From Alphaproteobacteria bacterium (GTDB lineage: Bacteria > Pseudomonadota > Alphaproteobacteria > ATCC43930 > CGMCC-115725), in assembly GCA_019241915.1 (NCBI GenBank), contig JAFAWI010000241.1:1-9261 (forward strand): a stretch of DNA of 9,261 bases, in the 5' to 3' direction. The notes under the pieces were generated by a model. That model worked only from the letters and a program-made list of their open reading frames with translations, did no database searches and was not told where the DNA came from. Made by a program: the position numbers and the translations under genes. This document shows positions 1-6,683 of the stretch, piece after piece (position 1 is the first letter of the stretch; each line of letters begins with the position of its first letter).

Positions 1-219
1 GTCCTGCGCCGGCCAGCCGCGGGCGTAGACGGTGGCGCCGCTACCGCCGCCGGCGAGCCGCGCGCGCAGCGCCGCCACCTCCGGTCGCTCACTGCCGGCG
101 AGGATGACCCCCAGCGTGTCGAGCAACACCAGCCGCGCGTGTCGGCGTACAGTCTCGGAGATTTCCGCCAGCCGCGTCTCGGCGACAAAGCGGGCGACCG
201 CTTCGATCGGCTGTCCCAT
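1..219 (-). CDS. MmgE/PrpD family protein, N-terminal part (cut by window edge)
   Basis: Only the first 73 codons are present; the gene continues past the left edge. The start is ATG at 219-217. The peptide opens with AVARFVAETRLAEIS and then has HARLVLLDTLGVILAGS. That is the usual beginning of the helical domain of MmgE/PrpD proteins, a family that includes 2-methylcitrate dehydratase and cis-aconitate decarboxylase. The specific substrate cannot be told from this fragment, since family members outside the propionate pathway are common in accessory catabolic clusters. The gene starts 7 nt after the stop of the galactose-binding-like gene, so the two are probably cotranscribed. The Shine-Dalgarno site is weak (TAGG overlapping the upstream stop). 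Family assignment is fairly secure; the exact function is open. Confidence 0.82.
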   Translation of the reverse strand, partial: MGQPIEAVARFVAETRLAEISETVRRHARLVLLDTLGVILAGSERPEVAALRARLAGGGSGATVYARGWPAQD

Positions 220-226
220 GGCCGGC

Positions 227-877
227 CTACCGGTAGAACTCGACCTTGGCTTCGCGGAACCACAGGAAATTGGCGGGGGCGGCCGAGATCGGGCCGTTGA
301 TCGCGAAGACCGCGACCTCGTAGCGCTCGCCGGGGTGAACGATGTTGTCGCCGAGCACCAGGCGGTGCGGCATGTTGAAGCCCTGGATGCAGGCGGGGCT
401 CGGCCGGCCGGCGGCGCGCGGCAACTCGCCGTTGACCCAGATCTCGGCATAGTCGTCGATATTGACGCGCAGCACGGCTTTCGTGCCGTCGGTGGCAAAG
501 CCCTGCGCCTCGGTGGGGATCCTCAAGGTCGCCCGAAACCAGAAAAACGAGATCATGCCGCCGCCGCGCCGGCCGCCGAGATCGGTCGGCGGTACGAGCT
601 CCCAGGCCGAATCGTCAAAGCCGACGAGTTCGGCATGGGGCTCGACGTCATAGGTCGATTTGAACTCCGGCCGCGAGTCGCGGAGCGCCGGCACCTCGAT
701 CAGCTTGGCCTCGCGCCCACGCCACACCGCACCAAACGCGGCCGATCCGGCGTCGGTCATCAAATCCACGACATGCGTGGGCGGCGTCAGCGGCGCAAGC
801 GGCGGCTGCGGCGCCAGCAACGGGTTCATTGGCGGCGGCAGCGACTTGGTCGGGCGGGTGTAGGTCGTATTGGGCAT
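227..877 (-). CDS. Galactose-binding-like beta-sandwich protein, function unknown
   Basis: A 216-residue protein with a proline-rich start (about residues 9-34) and no signal peptide or membrane segment, so probably cytoplasmic. From about residue 86 it resembles the jelly-roll sugar-binding domain that precedes glycoside hydrolase family 2 catalytic domains. It has FDDSAWE (87-93), FFWFRATLRIP (111-121), then DDYAEIWVNGELP (141-153), and ends in a strand-rich tail (FLWFREAKVEFYR). No hydrolase catalytic domain is attached, so it may bind a ligand or assist a partner enzyme rather than catalyse. It lies between an amidase remnant and an MmgE/PrpD gene and has a good ribosome binding site. I recall similar domains near or fused to SMP-30/gluconolactonase-type proteins, but this is memory, not a search. 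Gene reality is firm, fold probable, role unknown. Confidence 0.7.
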   Translation of the reverse strand: MPNTTYTRPTKSLPPPMNPLLAPQPPLAPLTPPTHVVDLMTDAGSAAFGAVWRGREAKLIEVPALRDSRPEFKSTYDVEPHAELVGFDDSAWELVPPTDLGGRRGGGMISFFWFRATLRIPTEAQGFATDGTKAVLRVNIDDYAEIWVNGELPRAAGRPSPACIQGFNMPHRLVLGDNIVHPGERYEVAVFAINGPISAAPANFLWFREAKVEFYR

Positions 878-885
878 GTCGGTTG

Positions 886-891
886 CTCCCT
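886..891 (-). promoter_or_regulatory. Ribosome binding site of the galactose-binding-like gene
   Basis: AGGGAG lies 8 nt upstream of the ATG at 877-875 and directly after the TGA (894-892) that ended the amidase gene. It is one of the strongest Shine-Dalgarno sites in the window and fixes the start of the downstream gene. Its place right behind the old amidase stop suggests that the deletion in the amidase gene left translation of the next gene intact. Confidence 0.7.
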
Positions 892-1034
892 TCAGAGCGG
901 CGGGAAAGCGGGGGGTGCGATGCGGCGGCGCGAAGCGGCTTCGTAGCCGCTGGCAATCTTGAGCAGCAGGTCCGCAGTGCGCGATGCAAATCGGCGACCG
1001 TCGCTTCCTCGAGCCGGAACGGCGCGTCGCTCAT
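892..1034 (-). pseudogene. Amidase (amidase-signature/GatA-like) remnant with internal deletion
   Basis: Two short coding pieces lie back to back in different frames. From ATG 1034 the first frame gives MSDAPF and RLEEATVADLHRALR, the typical opening of amidase-signature enzymes (EAT-ADLH-ALR). From about 972 the shifted frame gives LLLKIASGYEAASRRR followed by a proline-rich end and TGA at 894-892, the typical end of the same family (LL-IA-YE-A----R-PP). An intact enzyme has roughly 450-500 residues, so the whole Ser-cisSer-Lys catalytic core and Gly/Ser-rich region is missing. The retained 143 nt is not a multiple of three, so the ends are also out of frame. The first frame runs on as a 128-codon ORF into the next gene, but nothing there looks like a protein family. 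The gene probably once hydrolysed an amide in a catabolic operon with its two downstream neighbours. Recognition of both ends is by eye. Confidence 0.68.
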
Positions 1035-1096
1035 GGTGTCGCCCCCATCGCCGTCGCCGAGGCCGCGGCAAGGAAGCGATGTTAAGGTATTAGCAG

Positions 1097-1119
1097 CCGG
1101 GGGCGCTAGCCGCCCGCGG
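1097..1119 (-). terminator. Hairpin directly after the histidine kinase stop
   Basis: Three pairs (1097-1099 with 1117-1119), one G-G mismatch, then five pairs (GGGCG at 1101-1105 with CGCCC at 1111-1115) close a CTAGC loop. It begins immediately after the kinase stop codon (1122-1120). The sequence that follows on the minus strand (CTGCTAATACCTTAAC) is less GC-rich but has no T run, so it is only terminator-like. It fits a boundary between the kinase and the catabolic cluster. Confidence 0.4.
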
Positions 1120-2616
1120 TCAGGCGGCGATACTGACCCCGGCAGCCGTCGGATGCACCACGCGGTCGGGAGGGAAGGTAATGATCGCCCGTGTGCCGAC
1201 GCCGACCGTGCTTTCCAAGCGGAACGTACCGGCGTGCAGCTCCATCATCGCCTTGACCAGCGGCAGGCCAAGGCCGGTGCCCTGCTGCTTGCGCGACAAC
1301 GACGAATCGGCTTGCTCGAAGGCTTCCAGCACCCGCCCAAGGTCCTTTTCGGCGATACCGATGCCGGTGTCGACAACGGTGATCGAGAAACCGATCACCG
1401 GATCGGCGCGGCAGATGATGTCGACATTGCCGCCTTCGGTACTGAACTTGATTGCATTGGTGACGAGGTTGAGCACCATCTGCATAGTCTTGCGCTCGTC
1501 TCCGCGCAGCAGCGGGATGTCGTCGGGAATGTCGACCCTCTGCTCAAGTCCAGCCTCTCGGATGCGGACGCTGGTGAGCTGTCCGACCGAGCGGATCGGG
1601 TCGCGCACGTCGAAAATCGCTTCCTCGAGAGTCAGCTTGCCCGCCTCGGCTTTTGACAGATCGAGGATGTCGTTGATGATCTGCAACAGGTGGGTGCCGC
1701 TCGTGTAAATGTCGCCGACATAGGCGCGGTACTGATCATTGCCGAGCGAACCCAATACCTCGCGCTGCATCATCTCGGAAAAGCCGATGATCGCGTTGAG
1801 CGGCGTGCGCAGTTCATGGCTCATATTTGCGAGGAAATCGGACTTCGCCCGATTCGCCGACTCGGCCTGCTCCTTGGCGCGCTCGCGCTCGCGGATGCCG
1901 CGGTAATATTCGATCGACATCCATAAACCCACGCCGCCGATGAAAACGAACACGAAAGCGGCAATGCCGATGCATTCCCACTTAAGGGTCGAGAAAAATG
2001 GCCCGGCCGGCGCATCGATCGAAAACGCGCCCATCACGTCGCCGACCTTCCAGTTCGCATTCGGCTGGAGCCGGTTGTGGCAGTCGGCGCAGCTTTGGTC
2101 GTTGGCAACCGAGGGGTAGAGTGTTCGGAAGATCGGTTCGCCATCGACGGTGAGGAACTGCAGCACCGGTGCGGGGTCGGAGTTGGCGGCGAAGCCCTCG
2201 ATGGTGTTCGCCATTGCCGCATCGGAAGGCGGGGTGACGATGGCCTTGCCGTCGCGTCCGATCCAGCGCAGCCGCAGCGCGTTTTTCTCGTCACGCGACT
2301 TGTTGAACAGCTCGATCGAGTGGGCGCGAAAGGTTGCCGGCACCGGGGCGTCGGCGTTTCCCAGCTGACGGCGCACTGTCGAGTAGTTGGTGACGAACGC
2401 ATCGACGAGTTGCATCGCCGTCGTCGTCTCGTCCGTCTTGTTGGCGACGAAGGACCGTACGCTCGCTTGGTAGAAGCTGTACGCGGCAACAAAAGACAAC
2501 GCTGCCGAAAACAACAGGATGCCGATCCACCCGTTGCCTTCGGGTGAGCGGAAAAACGACATCGCGGCGGCGCGAAACGTCATCAACCGGCCCATGCGGT
2601 CCGGTATTACCGCCAA
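1120..2616 (-). CDS. Membrane histidine kinase with haem-motif (Tll0287-like/DUF3365) sensor domain
   Basis: Up to 498 residues. A membrane helix (about 30-48) leads into an extracytoplasmic domain (about 50-210) that contains CADCH (176-180), a c-type haem attachment motif, followed by KVGDVMGAFSI. This is the layout of the DUF3365/Tll0287-like domain. A second helix (about 213-235) and a linker helix lead to a HisKA domain with H267 in FLANMSHELRTPLNA. The ATPase domain follows, with N-box N383/N387, G1 DTGIG (416-420) and G2 GTGLG (446-450). No HAMP, PAS or receiver domain is evident. It probably senses redox state, oxygen or a small ligand through the haem and signals to a regulator encoded elsewhere. 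The longest frame starts with TTG at 2616; an ATG at 2595 (491 residues) is an equal candidate and neither has a clear ribosome site. It follows accA by 43-64 nt on the same strand, so cotranscription is possible. Confidence 0.88.
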   Translation of the reverse strand: MAVIPDRMGRLMTFRAAAMSFFRSPEGNGWIGILLFSAALSFVAAYSFYQASVRSFVANKTDETTTAMQLVDAFVTNYSTVRRQLGNADAPVPATFRAHSIELFNKSRDEKNALRLRWIGRDGKAIVTPPSDAAMANTIEGFAANSDPAPVLQFLTVDGEPIFRTLYPSVANDQSCADCHNRLQPNANWKVGDVMGAFSIDAPAGPFFSTLKWECIGIAAFVFVFIGGVGLWMSIEYYRGIRERERAKEQAESANRAKSDFLANMSHELRTPLNAIIGFSEMMQREVLGSLGNDQYRAYVGDIYTSGTHLLQIINDILDLSKAEAGKLTLEEAIFDVRDPIRSVGQLTSVRIREAGLEQRVDIPDDIPLLRGDERKTMQMVLNLVTNAIKFSTEGGNVDIICRADPVIGFSITVVDTGIGIAEKDLGRVLEAFEQADSSLSRKQQGTGLGLPLVKAMMELHAGTFRLESTVGVGTRAIITFPPDRVVHPTAAGVSIAA

Positions 2617-2659
2617 ATCCTAAATGTTGATTGAAGGTCGGAGCCCTGAATTTGCTCGA

Positions 2660-3613
2660 TTACGCGATAATTGCGCCGATTCCGAGAAATTTTTGCCGGC
2701 GCTGACGGCGCAGCGCGTCGCCGTCCTGTCCCGCTAGGGGCCGCAGGCACTCCTCGATTTCGTCGCCGAGCCTCAGGATGGCTTCCTGCGGTGCGCGGTG
2801 CGCTCCGCCGAGCGGCTCCGGCACGATCCGGTCGATGACCCCAAGCCGCAGCATCTCCTGCGCGGTAAGACGCAGCGCCTCGGCGGCCTCCCGCGCATTG
2901 TCGCCGCTGCGCCACAGGATCGATGCGCAGCCTTCGGGCGAGATCACCGAATAGATCGCGTGCTCCAGCATCAGCACAACATCTCCCGCCGCCAGCGCGA
3001 CCGCGCCGCCAGAGCCGCCCTCGCCGATAACGCTTGCAATCAGCGGCACGCGGATGTCGAGGCACGTCTCGATCGCCCGCGCGATCGCCTCGCTTTGGCC
3101 GCGCTCCTCGGCGTCGATGCCGGGATACGCCCCGGCGGTGTCCACAAAGGTCAGCAGCGGCAACTGGAAGTGCTCGGCCAGCCGCATCAGCCGCCGCGCC
3201 TTGCGATAGCCTTCCGGGCGCGCCATACCGAAGTTGTGGCGGACCCGGTCTTCGGTGTCGGCGCCCTTTTCGGTTCCGACCACGACGACACTGCGACCGC
3301 GAAAGCGTGCAATGCCGCCAAGCACGGCGGCATCCTCGCCGAATGTTCGGTCGCCGGCGAGCGGGACGAAGTCCTCGGTCAGCGCGGCGATGAAGTCGCG
3401 GCAATGCGGCCGCTCGGGATGCCGCGCCACCAGCACCTTTTGCCACGGCGTCAACCGTGCATAGGTCTGGCGCAGCAGCCGGTCTGCCTGACCCGCAAGG
3501 CGGCCGACCTCCTCGGCAATGTTGAGCCCGTTCTCGGCCGAGAGATGCCGCAGCTCTTCGATCTTGCCTTCGAGCTCTGCGACCGGCCGTTCGAAATCGA
3601 GAAAATGCCGCAT
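2660..3613 (-). CDS. accA: Acetyl-CoA carboxylase carboxyltransferase subunit alpha
   Basis: A 317-residue protein of normal length for AccA. With AccD it moves the carboxyl group from carboxybiotin to acetyl-CoA, giving malonyl-CoA, the first committed step of fatty acid synthesis, in the cytoplasm. Visible hallmarks are the N-terminal FERPVAELEGKIEELR, then HNFGMARPEGYRKA (126-139), FVDTAGAYPG (156-165), GEGGSGGA (187-194) that forms part of the oxyanion site, and ISPEGCASILW (214-224). The start is ATG 3613-3611, whose A is also the last base of the xerD stop (TGATG), so translation is probably coupled to xerD. No separate Shine-Dalgarno site is seen. Stop is TAA at 2662-2660. Nothing looks damaged. 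Confidence 0.97.
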   Translation of the reverse strand: MRHFLDFERPVAELEGKIEELRHLSAENGLNIAEEVGRLAGQADRLLRQTYARLTPWQKVLVARHPERPHCRDFIAALTEDFVPLAGDRTFGEDAAVLGGIARFRGRSVVVVGTEKGADTEDRVRHNFGMARPEGYRKARRLMRLAEHFQLPLLTFVDTAGAYPGIDAEERGQSEAIARAIETCLDIRVPLIASVIGEGGSGGAVALAAGDVVLMLEHAIYSVISPEGCASILWRSGDNAREAAEALRLTAQEMLRLGVIDRIVPEPLGGAHRAPQEAILRLGDEIEECLRPLAGQDGDALRRQRRQKFLGIGAIIA

Positions 3614-4575
3614 CAGCGCTTTTTGAGGCGCCGCGCCAGCGGGTGGGCCGTTTCGACCAGCCGGCGCAGCCTCTCGCCCTGAACGTGCGTATAGATCTGC
3701 GTCGTCGCGATGTCGGCATGGCCGAGCATCTGCTGCACGCTGCGCAAATCGGCGCCGTGGTCGAGCAGATGGCTGGCGAAAGCGTGACGCAGCACGTGCG
3801 GCGACAGACGCGCCGGATCGAGCCCGGCGCCAAGCGCCAGTTCCTTGAGCAGCTGACCGCAGCGCTGGCGCGTCAGGTGGCCGTCGCGGCCCCTCGACGG
3901 GAATAGAAAACGCGACGGCTTGCCGTTTGTCAGAAACCCGGCTCGACACGTCAGATAGGCGGCAAGCGCGGCTCGGGAGGGCGCGCTGAGCGGCACCATC
4001 CGCTCCTTGCCGCCCTTGCCGCGCACCAGCATAAAACGCGGGTCGTGCTGCGCTGCGGCGAGCGGCAGCGTTACCAGTTCCGAAACGCGCAATCCCGTCG
4101 CATACAACAATTCGAGAATGCAGCGCAGGCGCAAGCCTTCTTCGGCCGGCCAAGCCGCTGCGGTGTCAATCAGCCGAGCGACTTCGGCCTCGCTCAGCAG
4201 CTTCGGTAACGGCTGCCCGAGCCGCGGGGCATCGAGGCCACCGCTCGGGTCGTCGCTCCGCACCCCCTCAGTCAGCAGAAACCGGTAAAACTGGCGGATC
4301 GTCGACAGCCGGCGGGCCAGCGTGCGTGGCGCAAGCCGCCGCGTCGCCGCCCCGCCGAGATACGCGTGCAGCGAGCCGCCATCAGCCGCGTCAAGGCCAG
4401 TGCCGCGATCGGCGAGGAAGCCGGCAAGATCGATCAGGTCGTGGCGGTACGCGGCGAGCGTCAACCGCGCAGCACCTCGCTCGGCCGCCAGCATTTCGAG
4501 AAACGCCTCAAGACGAGGCGACACGGCGACCCGCGGCCGCCCCACAAAGCCCCTCTCACTTCGGGAAGCGCGCAT
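3613..4575 (-). CDS. xerD: Site-specific tyrosine recombinase XerD
   Basis: A 320-residue tyrosine recombinase that with XerC resolves chromosome dimers at dif. The N-terminal SAM-like DNA-binding domain covers about residues 18-105 and the catalytic domain about 125-310. All six active-site positions are present: R163 (GLRVSELV), K187 (GKGGKER), H260 and R263 (HVLRHAFASHLL), H286 (LGHADIATT) and nucleophile Y295 (IYTHV). The spacing matches E. coli XerD. The ATG at 4575 is chosen because AGAAGG lies 9 nt upstream; a GTG at 4602 would add nine residues but lacks such a site. The gene overlaps the end of the small membrane-protein gene by 20 nt and overlaps accA by one base. XerC cannot be excluded by sequence alone, but adjacency to accA favours XerD in alphaproteobacteria (established gene order, recalled). 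Confidence 0.93.
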   Translation of the reverse strand: MRASRSERGFVGRPRVAVSPRLEAFLEMLAAERGAARLTLAAYRHDLIDLAGFLADRGTGLDAADGGSLHAYLGGAATRRLAPRTLARRLSTIRQFYRFLLTEGVRSDDPSGGLDAPRLGQPLPKLLSEAEVARLIDTAAAWPAEEGLRLRCILELLYATGLRVSELVTLPLAAAQHDPRFMLVRGKGGKERMVPLSAPSRAALAAYLTCRAGFLTNGKPSRFLFPSRGRDGHLTRQRCGQLLKELALGAGLDPARLSPHVLRHAFASHLLDHGADLRSVQQMLGHADIATTQIYTHVQGERLRRLVETAHPLARRLKKR

Positions 4576-4696
4576 CGGGTAATACCTTCTCGACCTGCGC
4601 ACGCGGCACGTCGATATGCCACGACGCGAGGAACACTGCGCCGCCGAGCACGGCCAACACCACCACCATGACGAGGATCAGCGTCAGCTTTGCCAT
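4556..4696 (-). CDS. Small single-pass membrane protein upstream of xerD, function unknown
   Basis: A 46-residue protein: MAKLT, one hydrophobic helix (about residues 4-24, rich in L, V and G), then SWHIDVP and a short polar tail ending VEKVLPDARFPK. The positive start (K3) suggests the N terminus is inside and the tail outside. I recall small proteins with this same helix plus a V-LPD-RFP end in front of xerD in related alphaproteobacteria, which supports a real gene despite its size; this is memory, not a search. Start ATG 4696-4694 and stop TGA 4558-4556, with the last codons overlapping xerD by 20 nt in another frame. The upstream GGAG is too far away (16 nt) to be a good ribosome site. 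It is the first gene of the xerD-accA unit and diverges from aroK. No function is known to me. Confidence 0.7.
   Translation of the reverse strand: MAKLTLILVMVVVLAVLGGAVFLASWHIDVPRAQVEKVLPDARFPK
4585..4590 (-). promoter_or_regulatory. Ribosome binding site of xerD, inside the small upstream gene
   Basis: AGAAGG lies 9 nt upstream of ATG 4575-4573 and within the codons for the E-K-V stretch near the end of the small membrane protein. It decides the xerD start in favour of 4575 over the GTG at 4602. Confidence 0.55.
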
Positions 4697-4817
4697 TGTC
4701 CGGTTTCGAGATCTCCGCTCCCGCAGCCGCGGAAAATGGTTTAGTACCCTGTGTTGGCGCGGCGAGAAACAGCGGCGACGCCAAAGGGCCAGAGAACGCG
4801 ACGCAGGACCGCGCGGG
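4697..4817. promoter_or_regulatory. Divergent promoter region between the xerD unit and aroK
   Basis: These 121 nt separate two divergent start codons and must drive at least aroK-aroB and the small gene-xerD-accA run. No convincing -35/-10 pair is visible. The best minus-strand candidate is TTTCTC (4769-4764), 17 nt, TACTAA (4746-4741), with poor consensus. On the plus strand the aroK leader carries TTGGCG (4754-4759) and its reverse complement CGCCAA (4779-4784), a 6-bp stem with a 19-nt loop. AGGA sits 9 nt before the aroK ATG and may be its ribosome site. Confidence 0.4.
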
Positions 4818-5423
4818 ATGGATGTGCAAACCGAACCGACGGCAGCCAAACGGCGGGCGCCCGACGTGCTGCGTCCGGCGCGCTCGATCGTGCTGGTCGG
4901 GCTGATGGGCGCGGGCAAGAGTAAAATCGGGCGTCGTATCGCGGCGCGGCTGGGCCTGCCCTTTTTTGATTCCGACGAAGAGATCGAAGCCGTTGCCGGC
5001 GAGAGTATCGAGGAGATTTTTACCAATCGCGGCGAGGCGGTGTTCCGCAACGGCGAACGGCGCGTGATTGCGCGGCTCCTCGCGGGGCCGGTGCACGTGT
5101 TGGCGACAGGCGGCGGCGCGTTCATGGATCCGGCGACCCGACAGGTTATTGCCCAACGGGCGGTTTCGGTCTGGCTGCGGGCCGAACTCGACGTGCTATT
5201 CGCGCGCGTTTCGCGGCGCAGCAACCGGCCGCTGCTCAAAACGCCCGACCCCCGCGGCGTTCTCGCCGAACTGATCGACCGTCGTTATCCCGTCTACGCG
5301 GCGGCGGACGTCACGGTCGACAGCGGCGACGGCGCGCCCGACGCCACAGCGGGGCGAGCGATTGCGGCCCTCGCCCGCTGCGAGAGAACGGGATTGCCGC
5401 CCGAGGAGATTGCCGGACAATGA
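4818..5423 (+). CDS. aroK: Shikimate kinase
   Basis: A 201-residue P-loop kinase that phosphorylates shikimate to shikimate 3-phosphate with ATP, in the pathway to aromatic amino acids. Walker A is GLMGAGKS (28-35), followed by a lysine where Thr or Ser is more usual. D51-S-D53 and FRNGE (76-80) bind Mg and shikimate. The GGG of ATGGGAF (98-100) is the shikimate-binding loop, RRSNRPLL (133-140) is the lid with R137, and DRRYPVY (154-160) carries the late arginine. The start is ATG 4818. The same frame is open back to 4326, but residues before 4818 have no family resemblance and lie antisense to xerD. It has an N-terminal extension of about 20 residues relative to E. coli AroK. Its stop overlaps the aroB start (ATGA), so the two are coupled. 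Confidence 0.96.
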   Translation: MDVQTEPTAAKRRAPDVLRPARSIVLVGLMGAGKSKIGRRIAARLGLPFFDSDEEIEAVAGESIEEIFTNRGEAVFRNGERRVIARLLAGPVHVLATGGGAFMDPATRQVIAQRAVSVWLRAELDVLFARVSRRSNRPLLKTPDPRGVLAELIDRRYPVYAAADVTVDSGDGAPDATAGRAIAALARCERTGLPPEEIAGQ

Positions 5424-6532
5424 GTGCCGCGCCGGAGCGGCTGCGGGTCGAGCTCGGCGAGCGGGCCTACGACATTGTGGTCGGGCCCGGACTGATCGCC
5501 GAGGCGGCCAGCCATATCTTGCCGGTGATGCGGCGCAAGCAGGCGGTCGTCGTGACCGACGAGATCGTCGCGCGAACCCATCTGGCGACGCTCGAAGCGA
5601 GCCTGGAAGCGGCCGAAATCGCCCGCGACACGGTGATCTTGCCGCCCGGCGAGGGCACCAAGGACCTCGCGCATTTTGGCCGCCTGGCCGACGACATCCT
5701 CGCCTGCGGCATCGAACGCGGTACAATGCTGGTGGCCCTCGGCGGCGGCGTGATAGGCGACATTTGCGGTTTCGCCGCGGCGACCTTGTTGCGCGGCATC
5801 GATTTCGTGCAGATACCGACGACGCTGCTGGCGCAGGTCGACAGCTCGGTCGGCGGCAAGACTGCGATCAACACGGCCGCGGGCAAGAATTTGCTCGGCG
5901 CGTTCTACCAGCCGCGGCTGGTGCTCGCAGACACCGACGCGCTGGCCACGTTGCCGCGGCGCGAACTGCTGGCGGGGTATGCCGAGACGGTCAAATACGG
6001 CCTCATCGCCGATGCCGAGTTTTTCGACTGGCTCGATGCCGCGGGAGATCAGGTCTGCGCCCTGGCCCCGATGGCGCTGACCCGGGCGGTGCTGACCAGC
6101 TGCCGCATGAAGGCCGCGATCGTCGCCGGCGACGAGCGCGAGACCGGTGACAGTCGCGCCTTGCTCAATTTCGGGCATACGTTCGGCCATGCACTCGAAG
6201 CTGAAAGCGGCTTTGGCGACACGCTGCTGCACGGGGAAGCGGTCGCGCTGGGGATGGTGCTGGCATTCGATTACGGCGTCCGCCTCGGCGTCTGCCCCGG
6301 CCAGGACGCGCTGCGCGTGCGCCGCCACATCGCCAGGGCAGGCCTGCCGACGCAGCTGCGCGAGGTTGCGCTGCATGGGCGAGGCGATGCCCTCGTTGCT
6401 CATATGGGCAAAGACAAAAAGGTACGCGACGGGGGGATCACGCTGATCCTGCCGCGCCGGATCGGCGAGACCTACGTGATGCGCGACGCCACGGCCGCCG
6501 ACTTGCGGGCGTTCCTCGCCGACGCGGCATGA
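5420..6532 (+). CDS. aroB: 3-dehydroquinate synthase
   Basis: A 370-residue enzyme of normal length that converts DAHP to 3-dehydroquinate, using NAD and a divalent metal, the second step of the shikimate pathway. Visible motifs are PPGEGTKDL (75-83), the NAD-binding GGGVIGDICGF (108-118), PTTLLAQVDSSVGGKTAIN (133-151), GYAETVKYG (186-194, with metal ligand E189), FGHTFGHALE (251-260, ligand H253) and HGEAVALGM (271-279, ligand H271). KDKKVRDG (341-348) lies near the end. The start ATG shares 4 nt with the aroK stop, so translation is coupled and the two steps are made together. It is the last gene of the plus-strand unit; the next gene to the right is on the opposite strand. Confidence 0.98.
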   Translation: MSAAPERLRVELGERAYDIVVGPGLIAEAASHILPVMRRKQAVVVTDEIVARTHLATLEASLEAAEIARDTVILPPGEGTKDLAHFGRLADDILACGIERGTMLVALGGGVIGDICGFAAATLLRGIDFVQIPTTLLAQVDSSVGGKTAINTAAGKNLLGAFYQPRLVLADTDALATLPRRELLAGYAETVKYGLIADAEFFDWLDAAGDQVCALAPMALTRAVLTSCRMKAAIVAGDERETGDSRALLNFGHTFGHALEAESGFGDTLLHGEAVALGMVLAFDYGVRLGVCPGQDALRVRRHIARAGLPTQLREVALHGRGDALVAHMGKDKKVRDGGITLILPRRIGETYVMRDATAADLRAFLADAA

Positions 6533-6534
6533 CC

Positions 6535-6554
6535 GCCGCGCATCGCTGCGCGGC
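6535..6554 (+). terminator. GC-rich hairpin just after aroB
   Basis: An 8-bp perfect stem (6535-6542 with 6547-6554) closes the 4-nt loop TCGC, starting 2 nt after the aroB stop. What follows (TAAAGCACAAATCC) has no T run, so intrinsic termination on the plus strand is uncertain. The position right at the end of the operon and in front of a convergent gene supports a termination or mRNA-end role. Confidence 0.45.
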
Positions 6555-6590
6555 TAAAGCACAAATCCGGGAGTGGCGGTCTCTCTCCTC

Positions 6591-6650
6591 GTCACTCCGC
6601 ATCATCCAGGCAGTTGAACTGTGCATCCCGGCCTTCGCCGCGACGGCGGC
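6591..6650. repeat. Possible degenerate REP-like intergenic element
   Basis: This part of the aroB / ribbon-helix-helix intergenic stretch reads GTCACTCC, ATCATCCAGG, the palindrome CAGTT-G-AACTG (6611-6621), then GCATCCCGGCCTTCGCCG. The ends resemble the GTCATTCC and CCGGCCTTCGCCGG modules of intergenic repeats common in alphaproteobacteria, but the copy is degenerate and only one is present here. The remaining intergenic bases (6533-6705) show no gene. Confidence 0.25.
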
Positions 6651-6683
6651 GATTTAAGCACCATCATGGCGAGGACGATGCGA

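Noticed and set aside
648..1034. A single 128-codon minus-strand frame as an intact gene
   Set aside because: Only its first 22 codons look like a protein family; the rest runs out of frame through the amidase C-terminal piece and the next gene.
2798..3682. Long plus-strand open frame (about 294 codons) opposite accA
   Set aside because: It is the antisense shadow of accA, caused by high GC at third positions; its translation shows no domain and accA is intact.
4326..4817. In-frame upstream extension of aroK
   Set aside because: The extra residues have no shikimate kinase similarity and lie antisense to xerD and the small membrane gene; ATG 4818 gives a normal-length enzyme.
6611..6621. CAGTT-G-AACTG palindrome as a hairpin terminator
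   Set aside because: A one-base loop cannot form a hairpin of this kind; it is at most a binding site or part of a degenerate repeat.
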